A stretch of 64,000 nt of DNA from Microbacterium sp. Leaf320 (GCF_001423485.1 NZ_LMOD01000004.1:434001-498000); one strand, 5' to 3'. Shown: positions 1 through 8,907, counted from the stretch's first letter. Notes: a model not told the origin generated them from the letters alone. Numbers and translations are program-made.

Positions 1-459
1 AAGTTCCTCGTCATCAATCAGCTCGGGATGTTCAATTCGTATGCCGGCATGATCCTGCCGCTGCTCGTGGACGCCGCGGGGGTCTTCATCATGAAGAACT
101 TCTTCGAGTCGATCCCGGTGTCTGTCGAGGAGCAGGCCCGCATCGACGGCGCGGGTACGTTCCGTATCTTCTGGTCCGTTGTGTTGCCGATGGCGACCCC
201 CGCGCTGATCACGATCGTGATCCTCTCGTTTCAGGGGTCATGGAACGAACTCAGCCACTTCATCGTGTCCACCAACGATCCGGCACTGACGACCCTGACG
301 AAGGGCGTCGCGTCCCTCGCGAGCGGCCAGCTCAGCCAAGGGACGCAGTATCCGCTTAAACTCGCCGCCGCTCTCATCATGACGATCCCCGTCGCCGTGA
401 TGTTCTTCATCTTCCAGCGACGCATCATGAATTCCACAGAAGGAGCCGTTAAAGAATGA
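1..459 (+). CDS. Carbohydrate ABC transporter permease (MalG-type), 3' part
   Basis: The 5' end lies outside the window; 152 codons remain and read in frame from base 1. This is the inner-membrane permease of a sugar importer that works with a second permease, a solute-binding lipoprotein and an ATPase. The EAA loop that docks on the ATPase is visible as EEQARIDGAGTFRIFWSVVLP at about residues 42-62 of the fragment, followed by hydrophobic segments (LITIVILSFQGSWNELSHF and LAAALIMTIPVAVMFFIFQ). The C-terminus ends shortly after the last membrane segment, as is normal for MalG. Its stop overlaps the start of the debranching enzyme (ATGA), so both are probably translated from one operon mRNA and concern the same oligosaccharide. 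Confidence 0.9.
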   Translation, partial: KFLVINQLGMFNSYAGMILPLLVDAAGVFIMKNFFESIPVSVEEQARIDGAGTFRIFWSVVLPMATPALITIVILSFQGSWNELSHFIVSTNDPALTTLTKGVASLASGQLSQGTQYPLKLAAALIMTIPVAVMFFIFQRRIMNSTEGAVKE

Positions 460-2327
460 CCCCCACCCCCGCCACTCTGCAACCGCTGCTGGACGACGCC
501 GTGATCGTGCTCCAGGCACCGACCCAGGTGTGGTCAGACGACACCGGCCGGATCGGCACGGCCCCGATCCACGGCATCTATCACGGTGACCTCCGCCACA
601 TCCGAGCCGTCGACCTCTCGATCGACGGGACAGAGCTCGAATCGATCGGATACTCATCGCCGACGCCCCAGCGTGCGAACTTCACCGACGTTCTCCGCGG
701 GATCGATGACGACTCCGCCGATCCGCAGGTGCGCCTTGACCGAGAGCGCACCGCCACCGCGGGACGCTTCGCGGAGCGGGTGCGTCTGAGCACGCACCTT
801 GATCGGCCCGTGCCCGCCTCTCTCGCGGTGCGACTCCGCCCCGATTTCGCGGAGATGCAGGCTGTCAAATCCGGATCCCCATCAACCGCGGACTGGCACT
901 GGGACGGTCACGTTCTGCGCAGCGCGACCGCATCGTTTACACTCACGGCTGCGGCCGCGACCGTGACCTCAGATGTGGACGGACTCGTTGTGCGTTGGGA
1001 CGTCGAGGTTCCCCCGCGCGGCACAGTCGAGGTGGACTGGGCCGTCGATCTTCACGACTCGTCGATGGTGGTCACCGCGGCGCAGCCTTCGACGACGGCC
1101 GTGCCGTCCGCCACAACCGACCCGCGTCTCGCGCAGTGGACGCAGCGCGCGACCGCCGACCTTGCGGCCCTGCGCCTCGCGTTGCCTGAGCACGCAGAGG
1201 ACGCGTTCTACGCGGCCGGAGCCCCGTGGTTCTTCACCCTCTTTGGCCGCGACTCGATTTGGGCCGCTCGGCTGGCCCTCGCCGCGGACCCAGCGATGGC
1301 AGGATCCACGCTTCGTGTCCTTGCGCGCCTGCAAGGGAAAGCGACCAACGTTGCGACCGCGGAGGCGCCAGGCAAGATCCTGCACGAGCTGCGCAGCGGT
1401 GCCTTGTCGCTTCCGAAGGAGGGCGTGCATCTCCCGCCGCTCTACTACGGCACGGTCGACGCCACACCGTTGTGGGTCTGTCTGCTCGCCGACGCCCGCG
1501 AGGCAGGCATGCCGCTCAGCGAGGTCCGGGAGCTCCTCCCGGCGTTGAACTCCGCGCTCGAATGGATGATCGTCCATGGTGACGCGTCGGGAAGCGGCTT
1601 CATCGACTACGTCGACGAGACTGGGCACGGACTCGCAAACCAAGGGTGGAAAGACTCGGGCGACTCCATCCAATGGCGAGATGGCCGGCTCGCCGAGGGG
1701 CCCATCGCTCTCAGCGAAGTGCAGGCGTACGCCCACGAAGCCGCGGTCCGCGGTGCCGCGCTTCTCGACGAGCTCGGCGAACCGGGAGGGGAGAGGCTGA
1801 GGAACTGGGCCGATAGTCTGCGCGCGCGCTTCCGCGCCGCGTTCTGGATCTCGACCGACGAAGGCCATTACCCCGCCGTGGCGCTCGACGCGCAGGGAGC
1901 GCCCGTTGATTCGCTCACGAGTAACATCGGCCACCTCATTGGTACGGGCCTCCTCGACCCGGACGAAGAACGCGCCTGTGCAACGCTCCTCGCCGCCCCA
2001 ACGCTCTCGAGCGGATACGGCATCAGAACCCTGTCCACGCAGGCGACCGGGTATTGGCCGCTGAGCTACCACGGCGGCAGCGTCTGGACTCACGACACCG
2101 CAATCGCCATCCACGGGATGCTCAAGGCGGGACTCGTCGACGAAGCCCGCCACATCGCATCGCAACTGCTCGACGCGGCAGAGGGCTTCAACTACCGGGT
2201 ACCGGAACTCCACGCGGGCGATACCCGCATCAGTGGCGGGAACCCCGTGCCTTACCCCGCGGCCTGCCGCCCGCAAGCCTGGGCAGCCGCGGCAGCAGTG
2301 GTCTGCGCTCGGGCGCTGCAGATCTGA
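456..2327 (+). CDS. Glycogen debranching-type (amylo-alpha-1,6-glucosidase-like) protein
   Basis: 623 aa. The N-terminal third (from VIVLQAPTQVWSDDTGRIGT, with IYHGDLRHIRAVDLSIDG) is the beta-rich N-terminal domain of bacterial glycogen-debranching proteins. The remainder is an alpha/alpha-barrel with the characteristic APWFFTLFGRDSIWAARLAL segment, GKILHELRSGAL, TPLWVCLLADA, GWKDSGDSIQW and a C-terminal SVWTHDTAIAIHGMLKAGL. Known members act on alpha-1,6-linked or related glucosides in the cytoplasm. The start ATG overlaps the permease stop (ATGA), which fixes it and suggests translational coupling. The exact sugar substrate cannot be read from the sequence. Confidence 0.88.
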   Translation: MTPTPATLQPLLDDAVIVLQAPTQVWSDDTGRIGTAPIHGIYHGDLRHIRAVDLSIDGTELESIGYSSPTPQRANFTDVLRGIDDDSADPQVRLDRERTATAGRFAERVRLSTHLDRPVPASLAVRLRPDFAEMQAVKSGSPSTADWHWDGHVLRSATASFTLTAAAATVTSDVDGLVVRWDVEVPPRGTVEVDWAVDLHDSSMVVTAAQPSTTAVPSATTDPRLAQWTQRATADLAALRLALPEHAEDAFYAAGAPWFFTLFGRDSIWAARLALAADPAMAGSTLRVLARLQGKATNVATAEAPGKILHELRSGALSLPKEGVHLPPLYYGTVDATPLWVCLLADAREAGMPLSEVRELLPALNSALEWMIVHGDASGSGFIDYVDETGHGLANQGWKDSGDSIQWRDGRLAEGPIALSEVQAYAHEAAVRGAALLDELGEPGGERLRNWADSLRARFRAAFWISTDEGHYPAVALDAQGAPVDSLTSNIGHLIGTGLLDPDEERACATLLAAPTLSSGYGIRTLSTQATGYWPLSYHGGSVWTHDTAIAIHGMLKAGLVDEARHIASQLLDAAEGFNYRVPELHAGDTRISGGNPVPYPAACRPQAWAAAAAVVCARALQI

Positions 2328-3221
2328 CATCGAGGCGCACAGGCGGTGCGTCCTGCGTGTCACGCTGGCCTCCGCGGTTCTCGGACTCGGCGAGGCGTTG
2401 ACCGCAACGTCGGGCGTGCCAATCTTCGCGACCTGCTCTCGTTGATGTGAAGGGCAGCAGCCCAACTGGCCCACCACACCCTTGAGTGCCCCTGAAACTT
2501 CCGCCGCGCCATCCACCGGGGTCGTCGGCCACAAAGATCAGGGGCGGGTGGACACTGCCTGTTTCTGGGGGAGACCGTACTCCAGGACGCCCACCCGCCG
2601 GCGGGTCAAGGACCGCCAGCCTGCACTCGAAATCCGTGCGTGCACACACGGGTGCAGGTAGACCCATGGTCCCCCTCACAACCGCATCGGTCAACACCAT
2701 CCGCTGGGAGTAAGTGGCTGCCCCCGCCGTATGTGGGGGAGGGTTCGGAACGAGGGGAGCCACCGACCTGCCGAACGCCATACCCCAGGGGCCCCGGCAC
2801 GAGAACTCCCCCCGAGTCCTACACCGATCATCCCCCTGGAACATGCGTCTCACAAGTCCCTGTAGCCGAACTCATCTGGTCTGGGATCGCGGCCGCACCT
2901 TGCATCGCGGTCGAGAGTAAGCGAGCCGTTCGTGTCAGCTAAGTAGGCGACGCCACCGTTGGTGCGACACGTGCATCCCTCCCTCAGGGGAGAAGTGTGT
3001 GACCTGAGTATGAATCTGGCGCCAGTAGGTGTGAGATCGACTGGCTGGGTCGGGACGGTCGTCTCCCCGCGTGGGACTCAGCGCGTAACCAAGAGCCTGA
3101 TGACGTGGTGGCCAAGGGCGCCACGCCATCAGCAGCAGTTCCGAGCCGGATCCCGCGGCTCCGTCGACTTCCCCCTGCCGTGCCGTCCTGCGCGCAGCTA
3201 TACAGGTGTGGGGTATAGAGG
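2328..3221. other. Long intergenic stretch with no supported gene
   Basis: Nearly 900 bases between two convergent genes. Open frames here lack a ribosome site and have no recognisable product. The only structure I can support is one copy of a dispersed repeat at about 2545-2745, described separately. Confidence 0.5.
2545..2745. repeat. Dispersed imperfect repeat, copy 1
   Basis: This stretch resembles 7650-7850 over roughly 200 bases in the same orientation. Best matching blocks are TTCTGGGGGAGACC, the core CGGGTCAAGGACCGCCAGCC (copy 2: CGGGTCGAGGACTGCCAGCC), CACTCG...CCGTGCG and GCATCGGT. Matching blocks keep their order and spacing with scattered substitutions. There is no open frame consistent with both copies. 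It may be a decayed small mobile element, a MITE-like sequence or a structured RNA. Confidence 0.5.
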
Positions 3222-3953
3222 CTAGCCAGCGAGGAGCAGGAGCGATCCGTTCCACAAGAGGTGGATGGAGAAGGGAACGAAGAAGTTGCACCTCGACCAC
3301 AGGTAGAACGATCCGAGGACAAGGCCCATCGCGGCGTAGCTGAACAGCAAAGGCCACTCGCTCCACTGCGTCAGATGCAGGGCACCAAAGAGGAGAGACG
3401 ACAGAACGAGGGCGAGGAATGTCGGGATCCTGTGTCTCATGCGTCGGATCAACACCTCGCGAAAGACGACCTCTTCCACAAACGGACCGATGACCGCCGT
3501 AGTCAGACCGAACAAGACGAGCGCCGGCCACGAGCTCACCACCGCGGAGAACAGGGAGTCGATTGCTTGCTGGTTGCCGCTCGTGACCGGGCCGGTGAGA
3601 GCGCCGATGATCGATCCGACGAGTACCGTCGCAACGATCGCGGAGAGGAGACCGAACACAATCAGCCCCGCGGTCTTCCAGGGGCTCCTCCGAGTCATTG
3701 ACCATCCGTGACGGAACACGCCACCGAACAGCCACACCGCGGCGGCGGCCTGCACGCCATACACCACGACATTCAGCGTCCCCGACGCCAGCGGGGCCAG
3801 TCCGGAGAAAGCCCCTGAATGGAAAGCCCCTGAATGGGACAGGATCACCATGCTCGCGTAGAACGCGAGGAACACCCACCGAAGGACAGCACGTCGACGA
3901 TTGGACGTGTGTGGGGATCGGAGAACGGGGGCAAGAGCGGAAGCTTCCGTCAT
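3222..3953 (-). CDS. CPBP family intramembrane metalloprotease (CAAX-protease-like)
   Basis: 243 aa, with several hydrophobic segments. The CPBP/Abi signature is present: motif 1 EEVVFREVLIRR (Glu160, Glu161, Arg165), motif 2 LLFGALHL (His193) and a third motif region PFSIHLLWN (His231). Bacterial members are integral-membrane proteases, some linked to bacteriocin self-immunity, but the substrate here is unknown. An in-frame 15-bp tandem duplication near codon 40 repeats HSGAF twice. The gene stands alone, convergent with the upstream sugar operon. Confidence 0.82.
   Translation of the reverse strand: MTEASALAPVLRSPHTSNRRRAVLRWVFLAFYASMVILSHSGAFHSGAFSGLAPLASGTLNVVVYGVQAAAAVWLFGGVFRHGWSMTRRSPWKTAGLIVFGLLSAIVATVLVGSIIGALTGPVTSGNQQAIDSLFSAVVSSWPALVLFGLTTAVIGPFVEEVVFREVLIRRMRHRIPTFLALVLSSLLFGALHLTQWSEWPLLFSYAAMGLVLGSFYLWSRCNFFVPFSIHLLWNGSLLLLAG
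3807..3836. repeat. 15-bp perfect tandem repeat (two copies) inside the CPBP gene
   Basis: The unit GAAAGCCCCTGAATG occurs twice back to back (3807-3821 and 3822-3836). Being a multiple of three it adds five residues (HSGAF twice) near the N-terminus without breaking the frame. It looks like a recent slippage duplication. Confidence 0.85.
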
Positions 3954-4320
3954 AACCCGACGCTAAGTGACCGCTTACTAAAGCGAATGCGAGCCGTCTC
4001 ACTTGCGGTAGGTCGAGTGCGCGCGAGCAGTATCCGCACGGCACCACGTAAGTGTGTGCACGGACATCATCCATTTTGGGAGCAGGCGGTGCTGAACGGA
4101 GCCCGCGGGTAGATGCGGATTGGGGAGACTCAAGGCCCGACGGTCGTCGCCTTCGATCGAAAGGAAGGGCGCGCGACCAGCCTGACGCCGACTGTTGACA
4201 GACACGAGTCCCCGTCGCGCTCGTCCTGACCGCAGCTCAACGAGCGGGAGCCCGCTAAAGCGTTGATCCGTATCCGGACCGCGTTCCCCCCCCCGATTCG
4301 AGCCGGCACTGTGCAACTCG
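3954..4320. other. Intergenic stretch, nothing recognised
   Basis: This lies upstream of the divergently oriented CPBP gene and left of an IstB remnant. No open frame with a ribosome site and no clear repeat was seen. Confidence 0.4.
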
Positions 4321-4530
4321 CGCACTGCGAGCACGGGCTCCATCATGGTCGCTAGCGGCCTGCCCTTCGGCCGATGGGGTGAGACATTCTCCGGCGACGA
4401 TGCCGTCGCTGCGGCGATGATCGACCAGGTTGTGTACCATGCTCAGGGCCTAACCCTCACCGGGGACTCTTACCATGCCTGCCAACGCGGTGAGCTCCTC
4501 GCCAAATACAACCGCACGCCCAGCGGGTGA
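4321..4530 (+). pseudogene. istB: IstB-like ATPase remnant (IS21 family), C-terminal fragment
   Basis: The frame ending at 4530 reads LPFGRWGETFSGDDAVAAAM, IDQVVYHAQGLTLTGDSYH and then RGELLAKYNRTPSG. This is the characteristic C-terminus of IS21-type IstB helper ATPases (consensus NLPFGRWGEVFGDDVVAAAM, IDRLVHHAEVLTLTGDSYR). Upstream of about 4321 the similarity is lost: the Walker motifs, the rest of IstB and all of IstA are missing. It is a dead fragment that marks an old IS21 insertion or recombination point. Confidence 0.78.
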
Positions 4531-4556
4531 CGTGCTTGCGCCGCGCAGCCCAGGGA

Positions 4557-5055
4557 CTACGGGTAGGTCTCGACATCGACGAGAAATGCACTCACGTCGC
4601 CAGCGCTGAAAACAGATGGCAGCTCGGTCGTTGTCCCGGTACGAGCGATCGGCGTGACTACACGGCGCACAGTTCCCAACCCGTTCATCCCGCTCTTCAT
4701 ATCGCCAGCGCACCGCGTAGATCTTGCGAACCACCCCAGGGATCGACCCGGTCGCCTCGCCATGGTGTTCCTTCCCGCGGGTGACCGGCGCACCAAACTC
4801 AGAGTAGAGCGCCTGTTGCTCGGGAAGCAGCTCTGTCGTCTCCCAGGTGACCGCTCCACCGATCTGGAACGGGTCGCCACAACACTCAACGGACCACCCG
4901 CTGACCACAACCCGCTCAAGCACTCCCGCCGGCCCTCCCTTTGAACCAATACGAGACAAGGCTACGCGCGGCATCACCCCGGCCACACCAGTCACGACCA
5001 ACCGTCCACCAGGGTCAACTTTCGTTCGGCGCCAGCGGCAGTGTTCACCCGACAT
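4557..5055 (-). pseudogene. DUF6578-like gene, frameshifted
   Basis: On the minus strand the frame starting near 5055 reads LVVTGVAGVMPRVALSRIG, then VVVSGWSVECCGDPFQIGG, AVTWETTELLPEQ, EHHGEATGSIPGVVRKIYA and VRWRYEERDERVGNCAP. The CCGDPF motif followed by an HHG...G-V-R-I-AV-RY pattern recalls actinobacterial DUF6578-domain proteins of unknown function. After about 4665 the coding signal moves to another frame (VVTPIARTGTTTELPSVFSA, then GDVSAFLVDVETYP, stop at 4557), so one frameshift separates the last quarter. An overlapping frame at 5045-5230 contains a membrane-like stretch (SVVAVAVATTAMVAG) that may be the original N-terminus. The family call is from memory and moderate. Confidence 0.5.
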
Positions 5056-5283
5056 CGACACTGTCCTCACACGGGGTACGACGTCGTCTCGCGGCCACGA
5101 GATCGTACCCAGCAACCATGGCTGTCGTTGCGACGGCGACCGCCACGACGCTCCATGTTGGTCGCTTCCGGTGAGCGCCAAGCCCTCCCGAAGGTCCGAC
5201 GGGGCGAGCGTCCGAGAAGCGGTGCGGCACCCATCGGGTCGTGGCCGGATGGGTGCCGCATGATCGTTGTCGGTCTCCCGGAG

Positions 5284-6336
5284 TTACCCTTCTGGCTCGG
5301 TCACCTGAGGTGCCGCATCGACGACGTCCTGCGTGATCGTGTGCGAGATGTCGAATTTGCCTTCCAGGAAGGGCGGCGTGCTGCCATCAGGGTTCGCGCG
5401 CTCCGAGAAGCGCTCCTCAACCTTCAGGACGCGTCCGGAATGGGTGTCCAGCGTGACGCGATAGAGATCACCGCGCGAAGTGGCGCATTCCAGGACCGCT
5501 CGAGCGTCGTCCTCATGGGTGATCGTGATGCCGGGAAGAAGCGCGAGCGCCTTCAGGTGCGTGGCGCGGTAGGCGGCTGGCGCAGAATGGAATGACTCGT
5601 CCCCCATAGCAACCCACATGCTCCGCTCCGGCGGCTGGCGCAGCTCTTCGGGGAGCACTTCCTCCATCTCCTTGGCGGCAGCGAGGTGCTCATCGAGATA
5701 CTGTTGCGGGTTGGTCGGGTAGGTGCCCAACAAGTACGGGCTGCTGGGAACCTCCCAGACGATTGGTTCGGGTGCCGTACCGATGGGTGGCACGTTCGTG
5801 TCTCCGTAGTAACCGTCCCACGCGGCTTGCGCCGTTGCGGCGTCTCCAAGGACCTCGACGCCATGGAAGTACAGTTCCTCAGTGATCAGGGGAGCGCCTT
5901 CCCGCTCGTACTGCGTCGAGACTGATTCCGTGCGCACTGCCGCCAGAATCTGGCCGTCGTGTTCGTTGAAAGGGTCGCTCGAATTCTCCCAGCCTTCGTG
6001 CACCTTGCTGATGTTAGACATCGCAATGGTGGTGCGCAGATACTGCTCGGGCCCGACCTGAGGGTCAGACGTCGTCAGCTGCAACTGCGCCGCGTCATTG
6101 AGCAGCACGGACGCTGCGTTCGCGGTGGGGACGGAGCTCGGGTCGGTGACGCCGCCGATATTCGCGGCGACGACCCCTGCCGTGACGATCACTGCGCCTG
6201 CGAGGACAACTCCTCGCAGACGCGCCGTCCGGCGGTGCCCGTGCGAAGCGATTGCAGCGTTGAGTGTCGCTCGGCTAGCGGAGAGATCGACGGTCCCGTT
6301 GGTGCGGAGAGCGCGCACCTGGTCAAGCGAGTCCAT
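5284..6336 (-). CDS. Membrane-anchored partner of ECF sigma factor (CU044_5270-like)
   Basis: 350 aa from the ATG at 6336, chosen because AAAGGACC lies just upstream and this start overlaps the sigma factor stop by 14 bp. Cytoplasmic N-terminus MDSLDQVRALRTNGTVDLSA, one membrane segment at about 43-62 (VVLAGAVIVTAGVVAANIGGV), then a roughly 290-aa extracytoplasmic domain. The layout matches the conserved actinobacterial proteins encoded directly after ECF sigma factors (annotated CU044_5270 family). They are assumed to act as membrane-bound modulators or anti-sigma factors, though no zinc-finger anti-sigma motif is seen. The extracellular domain may be the sensor. Confidence 0.75.
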   Translation of the reverse strand: MDSLDQVRALRTNGTVDLSASRATLNAAIASHGHRRTARLRGVVLAGAVIVTAGVVAANIGGVTDPSSVPTANAASVLLNDAAQLQLTTSDPQVGPEQYLRTTIAMSNISKVHEGWENSSDPFNEHDGQILAAVRTESVSTQYEREGAPLITEELYFHGVEVLGDAATAQAAWDGYYGDTNVPPIGTAPEPIVWEVPSSPYLLGTYPTNPQQYLDEHLAAAKEMEEVLPEELRQPPERSMWVAMGDESFHSAPAAYRATHLKALALLPGITITHEDDARAVLECATSRGDLYRVTLDTHSGRVLKVEERFSERANPDGSTPPFLEGKFDISHTITQDVVDAAPQVTEPEG

Positions 6337-6922
6337 TGGCTGTGGTCCTTTCGATGTGGCGGTCAGTAGGGTCGGGGCGAGCGGAGATGGGAGGGCTGGC
6401 AAGGCGCAGACGAATGCGGTTGAGGCGGGATGCCACCGTCCCCACAGGCATTCGCAGCGCGTCCGCAATCTGCTGATAGGTCAACTCGCCCCACGCGTAC
6501 AGGAAAAGAACATCGCGGTCTCGCGGCGATAGCGCCGCGATCAATGGGCTGATTTCTCGCACGGCTGCAGCCGCATCGAGACGGTTCGACACGTCCTGAG
6601 CCGCGTCGTCTGCCACCACTTGCCCCGCGTGCACAGCCTGCGCGGATGCCCGCCAAAAAGCGGCCTCTTTCGAGCGATGCCGGCGCATCACTCTCACCGC
6701 GATTCCCATCAACCACGGGCGCGCCGATGCGGATTCAAGACGGAACTTCGCCCGGTGTCGGAATGCAGAGAGGAACGTCTCGCTGAGAGCGTCATCTGCC
6801 CCGTGGATGCCGAGGCGGGAAGCCACGAACGAGCCGACGCTGGGGCCGTGTCGTTCGAAAATCTCCGAGAACCGCTCGGGCTGTTTGAGTGACTCGCGGA
6901 TCACTTCACTATCGGTCTTCAT
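6323..6922 (-). CDS. ECF-type RNA polymerase sigma factor
   Basis: 199 aa. Region 2 spans about residues 15-85 (FSEIFERHGPSVGSFVASRL, DALSETFLSAFRHRAKF, ARPWLMGIAVRVMRRHR). Region 4 spans about 125-180 (LIAALSPRDRDVLFLYAWGE, LTYQQIADALRMPVGTVASR, LNRIRLRL), a clear helix-turn-helix for -35 recognition. It is first in a two-gene operon with the overlapping membrane partner, the usual layout for signal-responsive ECF factors. The target regulon is unknown. Confidence 0.9.
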   Translation of the reverse strand: MKTDSEVIRESLKQPERFSEIFERHGPSVGSFVASRLGIHGADDALSETFLSAFRHRAKFRLESASARPWLMGIAVRVMRRHRSKEAAFWRASAQAVHAGQVVADDAAQDVSNRLDAAAAVREISPLIAALSPRDRDVLFLYAWGELTYQQIADALRMPVGTVASRLNRIRLRLASPPISARPDPTDRHIERTTANGLA

Positions 6923-7049
6923 ACTAGGTATTGCCCCGTTCGCTCAAAACACTTCCAAGAAAGTTCACCCGCCGCGGTCGCCGCGTGGAGGGCCGCGCTG
7001 CTGCCGCCGCACAGCGGGGCAGCGCCGCTCCCGCGGCCTGGCGAATCGA

Positions 7050-7425
7050 CCGCTTGTCGTTTCGTAGCGGCGCCCGGGCGCGACATTCGCGAACGCGGCA
7101 GAGTGGCGATCGATCGGAACCGACCAGGCAGGTGGCCGCCGCCGCAGGAGCACGTTTCCGACGAGGTTGCCTTGGGGAACGAAGCCGCCGCCCGGTAAGT
7201 CTTGATGGCGGCGGAGACAGGTGGATGGACGCGGTTCTCGCCCCCGCCCACGCCATCCCAGTAGGCGCGACCACGTCGAACGACGAGTGCGACGCATCCG
7301 CAGTTCCGTCCCTGAGGTTGAGGTAGTCCGACTCATCGACGGGAATGCCATCGATCACGATGAACCCGTCGCGGCGGCTCGCGCGGTGCTGGGCACCCTC
7401 ATCACTCGCTTGTCTACTGCGCCGA
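7050..7425 (-). pseudogene. lepB: Signal peptidase I (lepB) remnant
   Basis: Pieces of a type I signal peptidase are recognisable in different minus-strand frames, in the right order. First comes KRVMRVPST near 7410 (intact gene: KRIVGLPGD), then GFIVIDGIPVDESDYLNL and SHSSFDVVAPTG. After a frame change follow HQDLPGGGFVPQGNLVGNVL and later VPIDRH. The intact lepB at 43063-43827 reads GFVTVNGEPVDERAYLNG, HTPFDVVVPPG and HQDLPSGGFVPIENIVGKAV. The N-terminal part with the catalytic serine is absent. At least two frameshifts make this non-functional. Confidence 0.75.
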
Positions 7426-8085
7426 CCACAGCGGGCCCTGCGGCGTGCGCAGGCCGAAACTAAGGCGGGTCGCTACTAACAATGAGCGTTCGACACGACC
7501 GATGACCCAGCGGCGGATACTTTGCGTGCCGGCATCACCGTGGTGCAGTGCCAGAGAAGGTGGAATTCCGGATCATTGGCCTGCGCGGCGGTGTCTCGTG
7601 ACGGTGAAAGCCAGAGTCGGAGCGCGCGGATACAGCGGGTCACAGGTGAGGTAGGCGGACCGAGCCCGCTTCTGGGGGAGACCCCTGGGAGCGGACGCGC
7701 ACCGGGCGGCGGGTCGAGGACTGCCAGCCTGTACTCGCAGCCCGTGCGCCGCGCACGCGCGTGCACGTAAGCATCTGGTCCTCCGTGCCACTGCATCGGT
7801 GAATGCGATCGCCGGAAGCCATGCGGCTGTCCCCGCCGGCCGGGAACGGCGCGTGACGGCTCTCACCCGCAACGTCCACACTAGAGCGCTCTATCGCGAC
7901 TCGTAATGGACGGCAGAGACCTACGTAGCAGGCTCTCTTGTGCACTGCAGAACAGCGCGTTCACCCTGCGCTTGATGGACGGGTGCGTGAGGTCTCGTGT
8001 GGGCCGTGTGAACCTGGGATCTCATGTTCGGACCTGTCGCGCAGCAAGTATTCGCCTGTGCGCGTTCTCCTGAGGGGTGTTTAGT
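7426..8085. other. Intergenic stretch holding repeat copy 2
   Basis: No supported gene. It contains copy 2 of the dispersed repeat (about 7650-7850). The final bases before 8086 carry the ribosome site of the DsbA-like gene (GAGGGG). Confidence 0.4.
7650..7850. repeat. Dispersed imperfect repeat, copy 2
   Basis: This is the partner of 2545-2745 in the same orientation. Shared blocks include TTCTGGGGGAGACC, CGGGTCGAGGACTGCCAGCC, ACTCG...CCGTGCG and TGCATCGGTGAA. Divergence is roughly even along the repeat, without codon periodicity that I can see, so a non-coding element is more likely than a gene fragment. Confidence 0.5.
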
Positions 8086-8760
8086 GTGATCGGCGCGCGG
8101 AAGACCAATTGGTTCGTTGTCGGGGTCTCCACGGTCGTCGCGTTGATCCTGCTCGTTCTGGGTGCGGTTGTCGTGCACCTCAACAATGAGGCTGCAACCG
8201 TTGACGCGGTCCCGAGCGGAACCCGTGTCGATGTAGAGACGGGCGCGATCAGCTACGGAAATGGCGCGCACACGGTCGATACGTACGTCGATTTCATGTG
8301 CCCGGCCTGTAACGCGTTCGAGCAGTCTTTCTCGGAGCGCCTCGATTCGCTGAGCGACGGCGACAAGGTTACGTGGAACGTGCACCCCATCTCGGCGCTT
8401 GACCGGTTTTCGCAAGGGACGGAGTACTCCTCCCGCGCCGCCAGTGCCGTGTATTGCGTCGCGGAGGACGATCCCGACCTGGTACTTGATTTCATCGGCC
8501 TGCTGTTCCTGAACCAGCCTGCGGAGAATACGGCAGGACTGACGAGCGACCAACTCGCCGACTATGCGAGAGCCGTGGGCGCGGAGAGTGCGATGTCCTG
8601 CGTCCGGGATGACGTGTACGCCGAGTATGTGCGCGTGCAGGCGGAAGAGCACGACATCCGCAGCACACCCACGATTGAGCTCGACGGGAAGCGCGTGGAG
8701 AGCGGGAGCATCCCTGAACTCTTCAAGAAGGTCGACGCCTTCTTGGCAAACCTTCCGTGA
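8086..8760 (+). CDS. DsbA-family thioredoxin-fold protein, membrane-anchored
   Basis: 224 aa from the GTG at 8086, preferred over the GTG at 8077 because GAGGGG at 8073-8077 is the right distance only for 8086. One N-terminal membrane segment (VVGVSTVVALILLVLGAVVV, 11-30) anchors an extracytoplasmic thioredoxin fold with the redox motif CPAC (Cys72, Cys75) in TYVDFMCPACNAFE. The cis-proline region STPTIELDGKRV is near the C-terminus. Such proteins oxidise or isomerise disulfides in exported proteins. A third cysteine pair (VYCV and MSCV) may form a structural disulfide. It stands alone, upstream of a convergent sulfatase operon. Confidence 0.88.
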   Translation: MIGARKTNWFVVGVSTVVALILLVLGAVVVHLNNEAATVDAVPSGTRVDVETGAISYGNGAHTVDTYVDFMCPACNAFEQSFSERLDSLSDGDKVTWNVHPISALDRFSQGTEYSSRAASAVYCVAEDDPDLVLDFIGLLFLNQPAENTAGLTSDQLADYARAVGAESAMSCVRDDVYAEYVRVQAEEHDIRSTPTIELDGKRVESGSIPELFKKVDAFLANLP

Positions 8761-8907
8761 GCGCGCGTCCCGTGAGCGCCGCCGGGCCCTATCTTCGACG
8801 AGGCCGGCGGCGTTGAGGGCGACGGAAGTGTGCGTCGGATGTCGCGGTGAGCTCAGCGTGAGGACGTCGAGTTCGAGGGACCGGACGCACCGTCGGATTC
8901 GTGCGCG

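Noticed and set aside
969..2534. Long minus-strand frame opposite the debranching enzyme
   Set aside because: It is an antisense shadow of a GC-rich gene, Arg/Gly-rich, with no ribosome site and no family motifs.
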